DNA of 64,000 nt from Aurelia coerulea (Eukaryota > Cnidaria > Scyphozoa > Semaeostomeae > Ulmaridae): positions 6,121,501 through 6,185,500 of the forward strand of contig CM076959.1 of assembly GCA_039566865.1 (NCBI GenBank), written 5' to 3'. This document shows positions 58,073 through 64,000 of this stretch, piece by piece. The notes below the pieces were generated by a model that saw only the letters and a list, made by a program, of their open reading frames with translations, was not told where the DNA came from and searched no databases. Positions within the stretch are counted from its first letter, which is position 1, and every line of letters begins with the position of its first letter. The translations under genes were made by a program, and so were the position numbers.

Positions 58073-58930
58073 AATAGAGATAATGCGGATGACGCTGAAT
58101 TGTTAAAAAAAACCGAATTTCTGCCATCCTGTTTCATCTCACTTCTTCAGATGATCATCCAAAGCATACGTATTGCCCTCCTGGGGAACACTCATGGTGC
58201 TTCTGGCAAAGAGATGTTGCAAACAAAAGGAAGCCAGGAAGTCACAAAGAACATGAGCCACTGCCTGCTGAAATTGGAAAGGGACTTGAATGAAAGGGCT
58301 TTGGGTTTAAGAATGGAAGCTTCTGCAACATCCTTGTCATCAGCAATGTTTTCAGGAAGTAATTTTGTCCTGTTATTTGAAAAAGGCCAGCTTAGTCACT
58401 CCATCCTGCAATTTCTTGATTGCAGATCTCTTATCAGCCTCAAGAAGACATGTAAATCTCTCCATAAGACACTGCAGTCATACCTTTGTGATGACACAAT
58501 TTGGAAAAAGTTTGTTTTGCAAGATTTCTTTGTGGATAGAGCTCTAACAGAAATGACATACAAAGAATCATATCTCATTTTGTGCAAGCACAAAAATACC
58601 ACAAACACACATTCTTCAATTACAACAAATGAAGAAATTGATACTTTAGTTGCAAATTTCAAGGCAATGCATCAACTGTCTATGAGTGAGGATGGGGAAA
58701 TTGGGAGGTTATTTGCTTCATTTGGTTTTAAAAGAAAACCAACTCCACTTGAATCTCTTGTCTTCTTTACTGCATCTTCATTGAAGGAATCATGCACCAA
58801 ACATCAAGTAGATCTTAAGAACAACCAGCCATTACCAAGTGATTTTCGTGTTGGAGCTGAAATAAAAAATATCCCATTCTCTGTTCTTCTTTTTGACATA
58901 GTGCTAACTGGAATTCAGACTTGCCATTAA
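58073..58930 (+). CDS. F-box-like intronless ORF joined to the Mutator fragment
   Basis: The open frame that begins in the Mutator fragment (ATG 58022) continues for about 285 codons after the junction. It holds an F-box-like segment, SILQFLDCRSLISLKKTCKS followed by DDTIWKKFVLQDFF, then helical sequence and a C-terminal part with PSDFRVGAEIKNIPFSVLLF. F-box proteins are adaptors of SCF ubiquitin ligases. No introns are evident, so a captured cDNA or retrogene is possible. TAA ends it at 58930. I do not recognise a named F-box gene. From 58931 to 60841 there are only MITE fragments. Confidence 0.5.
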   Translation, partial: NRDNADDAELLKKTEFLPSCFISLLQMIIQSIRIALLGNTHGASGKEMLQTKGSQEVTKNMSHCLLKLERDLNERALGLRMEASATSLSSAMFSGSNFVLLFEKGQLSHSILQFLDCRSLISLKKTCKSLHKTLQSYLCDDTIWKKFVLQDFFVDRALTEMTYKESYLILCKHKNTTNTHSSITTNEEIDTLVANFKAMHQLSMSEDGEIGRLFASFGFKRKPTPLESLVFFTASSLKESCTKHQVDLKNNQPLPSDFRVGAEIKNIPFSVLLFDIVLTGIQTCH

Positions 58931-59743
58931 ATGCTGTAATGTCTCCGACCTCTGATTGGCTGATAGAACAATAGATCCCTTAGAACAATATGCTTCGTTT
59001 GGTTATCGTCTATTGGTTATCATTTCTAGATTCTTTTGTAAAAAATACAATATGTAAACAATACACCAGATCTCCCGCGCAAAATTTAAAGCAATCCTGA
59101 CATGGCGCCAAATTTTTCGTGGTGCAGAAGAGTGATTTGATCTGATTTGATTCACAAGAATATTATCGATGGTTTCTATAAAACAATTATGGTGAGTGTT
59201 GATTATTTTATTTCTTAGACAATAATTTGATCTCTTTCAAAGCCAGACAGAAAAAATAACTGTCAAACCTTCTCTCGTTTCCTTGAGCTGACCCCACGAT
59301 ATACTGTAGGCCATCTTGGTAATTTAGGCCATACAATAATTATTAGGCCAAAATTGAGGGTGCTTGCTTTTGCATTTCTTTGTGGAGAAATGAGCTGTGT
59401 GAATTCTATTTTTAAGGATTTTTACCGAGGAAAGAATTAGCCTGCGCACAGTGCAAGGAACCCAGTCCTTAACCCCCTCCCCCTCCACAGGATTGCACGT
59501 GCAGTATTTTTCGCAAGAAACTGACAAATACTGCCAATGCAATAAGAAACTGAACTCTTAGATCGCCAAAAACTTAAGAAACTATTTGTTTTGTTAGAAA
59601 CTCCGAGTACTGGAAATCCGATAATTTCATGACTCTCAGCACTAGCCCACATATTTAGTTTAGTTTCTTATAAAAAATTTGTGTATGTTTCGGGGGGTTT
59701 GCACTATTCAAGTGGTGTTAATTCCATGCAGCTTTAGCTATAC

Positions 59744-60440
59744 ACGTATTTTCTGTAATCAGAAACTGTCCATAAGAAAATCAACTCTCAGATCGCCAAA
59801 AAATCAAGAAACTCCAGTACTGGGAAATATAAGTTAAGAAACTATTTATTTTGAAAAAGGAAATCCTTGACACACTTTCACTTTACTTTCAATCATTTCC
59901 TGTACATCATATTACTCGTAAGGTACTTGAGTAATGTCTAAACATTGGAAAAGCTTAAAAAACCTTGTCTTGAAATGTTCACGAGGGTGCATGTAGTGAA
60001 CATGTACAGTGAACATTCAGAATATTTCTCTAGGAATGCATAAAGGGGCCCATAATCTTTCCGATTGTTATTTTCCATATTCTTTTCTTGGTCTTCCCCT
60101 TTTGTTGGATACTTTTAATGTATCCAGTTAGTTTAAACTGCACATGATTTAGTTAAGATAAATTTAAAAATTATTCTTAACATACGTCTTAGTATTATAA
60201 AAAATGTATTTGTCCGAAAGTTTTTTTGTCCGAAATTTCCAAAAAAGCATCCGAAAGTTTTTTGTCCGAAGTTTTCCGAAATTTTTCCCTCCAAAAGTTT
60301 TCGATTTTAATGTAGATTGTCATGGAACCTCTAAGAAACTCGTAAGAAACTCTGAGTACTCAAAATATGATAATTTTAAGAAACTTCCATTACTGGCCCA
60401 AATTATTAGTTTCTTATACGAAAAAGTATGTGCAAACATA
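59744..60440. repeat. ATAAGAAACT MITE copies, decayed
   Basis: A left end (TACACGTATTTTCTGTAATC) and a distant right end (AGTTTCTTATACGAAAAAGT) belong to the family at 11210 and 32440. A further partial copy is at about 59538-59690. Between 60210 and 60300 a TTTTTGTCCGAAA motif repeats four times or so. Confidence 0.5.
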
Positions 60441-60841
60441 CAGGGCGGTAGAGGTTTTCTTGCGGAAAAATTTCGATTGTAAATTCATAATTAAAGTGAT
60501 AAAGTGAATTAAAGACGATATCTCACAGTTAAACACTTGATCATTTCGGCGCATGCAAAGCCAAAGAGTGTACGTTTTTTATTCGAACAACACACTCATT
60601 TTACTCAGGCTCAGGCTCTTCAGGATATTACTGAAGACGAAGGAACAGGCACGTTTTCATGAGCAAACAAACGTATTTCTTTCGAGAAAGATATTTTCAT
60701 TCTTATCTTTGATGAGCGGTTCTCTGTAAATGCAGTAAGTAAAACCAAATAAAAACAATTATCATAAAATTCGAAGAAAGCATTTATTATTTCCTTACAT
60801 CATATGAATTTCAATTTTGCTATATTTTCTCTTGCTCTCAG

Positions 60842-63601
60842 AATACTGTTCGGCAAAACACAATCACTTTGGATGCAACACGAATTAAGACATATACAAG
60901 AAAGCAAGCACTCGAAAGTCGCCATCAGTATGTTCGAGCCGTGCGCAATGAATCCATTCAACGTACCAACTGTGTAAAGAAAGCAGCAAATCCATTCTTG
61001 TCAGCATCCCTTCCATCTCGTTCCCAATTGATAAAATGGTCAAGTGCATTGTCGAAAAGGGGCAGGATCGCGGCTGGCTTTTACTACGTAGATACAGAAA
61101 TTGGTCCAATAGGATATACACAGGTGAACCACTTTTTGTCTCTCCATACGGTAAAGGATGTCAAAGCAGCAGTCGAACAAGAAATCGCGTGGTTCAATTC
61201 ACCAAAGCTAGCCCCAAGATCTGTATCCGCCCATCCGTCCACCGTTGCAATCAACTGCTTCAAGTCTCTGATTTGGAACAATGCGAATCTTAGCACGCTT
61301 CCTGAGTATGGGGTTTATCCGGGTATCCTTGCACAGCTCTGTTGTAACAGATTCATTCACTCTGATCACGTAAGCCTTATTAAAGAAATGCTGAACAAAG
61401 AACAGTCAAAAGTGAAATGCATCTATTTGAACTATCACAATCGCGTAAACAATATGAACCGCCGTAAAAACAATGATCGTCTGCCCGAGTATCTGTGTTT
61501 CGTTGTTAATGTTGGCTTGGGCAATGATAACAAAACCTACTGTGGTAGTGATGGCAGACAAGGAAATCATTGGACAGTTGCAGTCTATGATCACGCATCC
61601 AAGAAGGTTACATATGGTGATTCTCTTGGATGGGATATTCCTGAAGATCTTATGAGCAAAATCAAAATGCACGTCGACAGAATTTTTGGACCAAATTCCT
61701 CCAACATTGAAGTTGAAATGTGCCACGACCCGGCTAGTCATCGCAATGGGCGGCGAAACTGTGGAGATCGATGCAGTAAAATGTACCCATTTCAAACCTG
61801 CGGCAATATTTGTGGTGCAGTTGCCATCATTGTTGCATCTATTGCGTGTCATCAAATGCAATTTTTTACACGAATCTGTAGTAAAATCTGTACAATAGAC
61901 ATTCCCAACATATACATCCGTGAGCCAACCAAATATGCCAAATATCTTCGGTCAGTGTTGATGACTTGGATTTCTGAAAATAAAGTAAAAATTGAAATGG
62001 TTGTACCGCAAGATACCGACGAGTCGGATTCAGATTCAGAAGAGGACGTAATTAGAAGTAGCGTATCTACAAACACAGAGCCAAAAGTCAAAATCGAAAG
62101 CGAAGTCAAGGATTCAAACGCAGATAAGAGAGAGCCGGTAGATATCAACGAAGTATCCCAAAAGCCAACTGCTGCAGAAATTCGTAGCGAAACTCGTAGC
62201 GAAACTCGTAGCGAAACTTGTATGGCAAAGACTAGCACATCGTCTTCACCTTTTAAGTGTCCGTTCTGCCCTCAGACTTGTGCAAAGAAAGCAAATCTCG
62301 TACGTCATATCAAACGATTACATAAAGACCATGCCGATGTCACAAAACAAATGCAGACTGGGAGATGCCTTTGCCTTCAGTGTAACCAGAGCTTTAGAAG
62401 AATAGTTGAACTGCGTGATCATTTATCTAGCAAACATTCATTTATCTTTAGAACAGAGATTTTGGAATTCGAAAATAGAAGAGGTTTGTATTCTGCAAGG
62501 CATTCTGCAAGGCTGCGTTCTGTTAGAGCGTGTTCACTTTTATCTATTTTCTTTAACAAATACCCATCTTTTTTCTGCTTGTTCTCATTAATGCATTTCC
62601 CTTCAGAAACGGATACGTTGAACCTACATTTTCGACAGAGCTTTCGAAAACCTTTGTTTTGTGCGTTTTAATGAACAGTACATCACAGAAACAGAGGTTC
62701 TGCTCCCAAACAAATAAACAGCAGGACTTAATAAAACATGGATTTAGGACTTCTTGTCGGCAATCTAAATATAATTTTACCATTTAAAAAGTGATCCCAG
62801 AACTTTACGCAAAATATTTCATCTTGGTCTTTCCTCGAAAGACAAAAATATTTAGCATTTTCTTGCCGAAATGCAATCCGGCAAACGACTAAGCCGCTTC
62901 ATTTTTTCCCTATCCGGAATATAGAAACTGGGTTAAAGGGAAACTAGGAGAGCCAAAATTGCAAGAAAACTATATTGCCGTGCCTGAGTAGCACTAAGAA
63001 ACTTTTAAAAGCTGAACGTCATGGCAAAATTGTTGCTGAATCTTCATCCTGCAATGATATTCACTGAAATTTTATAATTTGAGACAAATGAAACTCCCTT
63101 TCTTGCTAAACATTGTGCTGTGTGGCATGAAACATATCATCCGCAGTGGTACCGACCACATTGACAATTCATGCATATGAAAATAAGAAACAGATTAGGA
63201 ACCTTTAAGTACTAAAATGCGAAAATTGCAATGTTAAATTAACAAATTTTCAGTAACTATGGCCTGATCCAAATTTCTTAAAAGAAAACGTGTATTATAC
63301 GTACAAGATGAAATTATGTAAAAACTTACAACTTTGCTTTTGTGAACCAAACGACTAACATAGATAAAGAAACCACCAAATGCATATTGACATCGAAAAG
63401 ACTGTTCATGGTATTCTTCGAAAATCTTTATTTCAGAATTTGAAGACTGGAAAGAGGAGGTCGAAGAAGGCTGCAAATGCACGTTCATTCGGAAGTCAGG
63501 AGAACTCGAAACAAAGCTGGGAAAAGCCACATACTACCAATGCAACAGAAGTGGTACTTACAGGAAAACAAGGACAGGGAAACGTAGAATGAAGTCTTCA
63601 G
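60842..63601 (+). CDS. Ulp1/SENP-type protease with C2H2 fingers and a FAR1-like exon
   Basis: Exon 1 begins after an acceptor (TTGCTCTCAG) at 60841 and ends at 62483 (GAG then GTTTGT); exon 2 is 63437-63601, ending TTCAG then GTAAAT. The join is in phase (AGA AGA G/AA TTT GAA GAC). Numbering from the Leu codon at 60869: catalytic His about 234 (GNHWTVAVYDH), Asp about 251 (TYGDSLGW) and Cys about 315 (CGNICGAVAI) form a C48-type triad. A triple RSET repeat, then two C2H2 fingers (CPFCPQTCAKKANLVRH; CLQCNQSFRRIVELRDH). Exon 2 encodes EFEDWKEEVEEGCKCTFIRK and YYQCNRSGTYR, a FAR1/WRKY-like zinc-finger start typical of MULE-related proteins. 5' and 3' exons are missing; more may lie beyond the window. 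Expected roles are SUMO-type proteolysis and DNA binding, probably in a transposon. Confidence 0.7.
62484..63436 (+). other. Intron of the protease gene
   Basis: The 953 bp intron has a T-rich 3' end (CTTTATTTCAG). It contains a partial ATAAGAAAC MITE near 63183. The apparent protein continuation past 62483 to the stop at 62671 is low-complexity and probably intron read-through. Confidence 0.5.
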
Positions 63602-64000
63602 GTAAATACTATGTTTGCTTGCAGCATGGGAAAGCCAAGCCAGAACAGCTCTGGTGTACGGGGATAATTTGTTATGGGAATGGGTCAAGTACTAAATTTT
63701 CAGAGAGCACAACCTTCCATTGTAATTTTGGAACCAAAGACAATGACGCGTTTCAAGAAAATTTATTTTATCGGGAAAATTCGGCGAAATCTGATATGGT
63801 TGCTCTAAATCGAACGAAATAGAATTTGGTTCTATCATACCGTGTAAGCTTTATTAAGCTTCATTCAGATTCAATAAATAAGCTTTATCGATTCAATTTT
63901 GGGGACTCCAGAAGGGTGTTTAAAAGAAGGGGCTATTCAAAAATTTTGGCTAAGAAGGGAGGAGCTTATTAGAAAGAGGGTTTAAATACAGCTTCAACGT

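Noticed and set aside
62484..62671. C-terminal 62 residues of the long protease ORF
   Set aside because: The composition changes to hydrophobic low-complexity sequence exactly at a donor that splices in phase to a sensible exon.
1..64000. tRNA, rRNA or snRNA genes
   Set aside because: No box B sequence (GGTTCGAATCC-like) or other RNA-gene signature was noticed on either strand.

Overview
The window is intron-bearing, AT-rich nuclear DNA from an animal. The mix of gene families (DUF6589 proteins, a P2X7-type C-terminal domain, Helitron proteins with an OTU domain and a 2A peptide, Tc1/mariner, CR1-like non-LTR elements, Mutator-like and hAT-like transposases) is what one expects of a marine invertebrate. 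A cnidarian is my best guess, but nothing here is decisive. I saw no tRNA, rRNA or CRISPR array, and no unmistakable conserved host gene. Most coding sequence belongs to transposable elements, many of them spliced, nested and broken by one or two mutations.

Region by region. 1-3400: short inverted-repeat elements and two possible divergent first exons (2869-3012 minus, 3287-3383 plus). 3400-10570: a two-exon RecQ-like helicase on the minus strand whose 5 kb intron holds a four-exon DUF6589 gene on the plus strand; each has one in-frame stop. 10570-14470: a 1.4 kb inverted-repeat element with an 8 bp target duplication sits inside a non-LTR ORF, and a second, 5'-truncated non-LTR copy with a (CTGAAA)n tail lies next to it. 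14470-24100: an unrecognised plus-strand gene whose eight exons join in phase, followed by a transposase C-terminal fragment. 24130-27250: a MITE and a minus-strand gene with a P2X7-type domain. 27250-31100: no clear gene except a Mutator-like fragment; a fold-back element built on GC-rich hairpin units. 31115-37192: a nested mariner structure with about 760 bp terminal inverted repeats, TA target duplications and a DD41D transposase with one frameshift. 38082-43920: a multi-exon transposase-like gene on the minus strand, with two unrelated non-LTR fragments in its largest intron. 44300-46575: a decayed hAT-like gene cut by a fold-back element. 46540-49180: fold-back and mariner-type MITEs and an interstitial telomere repeat. 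49234-54394: a Helitron (2A, OTU, 23-residue repeats, Helitron N-terminal region) whose reading frame runs directly into a second copy of the hAT-like protein. 55322-57143: MITEs. 57540-58930: a Mutator-like fragment joined to an intronless F-box ORF. 60842-63601: a spliced gene joining a Ulp1/SENP-type protease, two C2H2 fingers and a FAR1-like exon.

The most unusual items are the Helitron/hAT-like chimaera, which keeps a working splice junction; the helicase gene with an antisense transposase-like gene in its intron; the mariner with very long inverted repeats beside its short MITE relatives; and the unrecognised eight-exon gene. Exon boundaries were read by eye from GT/AG signals and phase, and homology calls are from motif recognition, not database searches.
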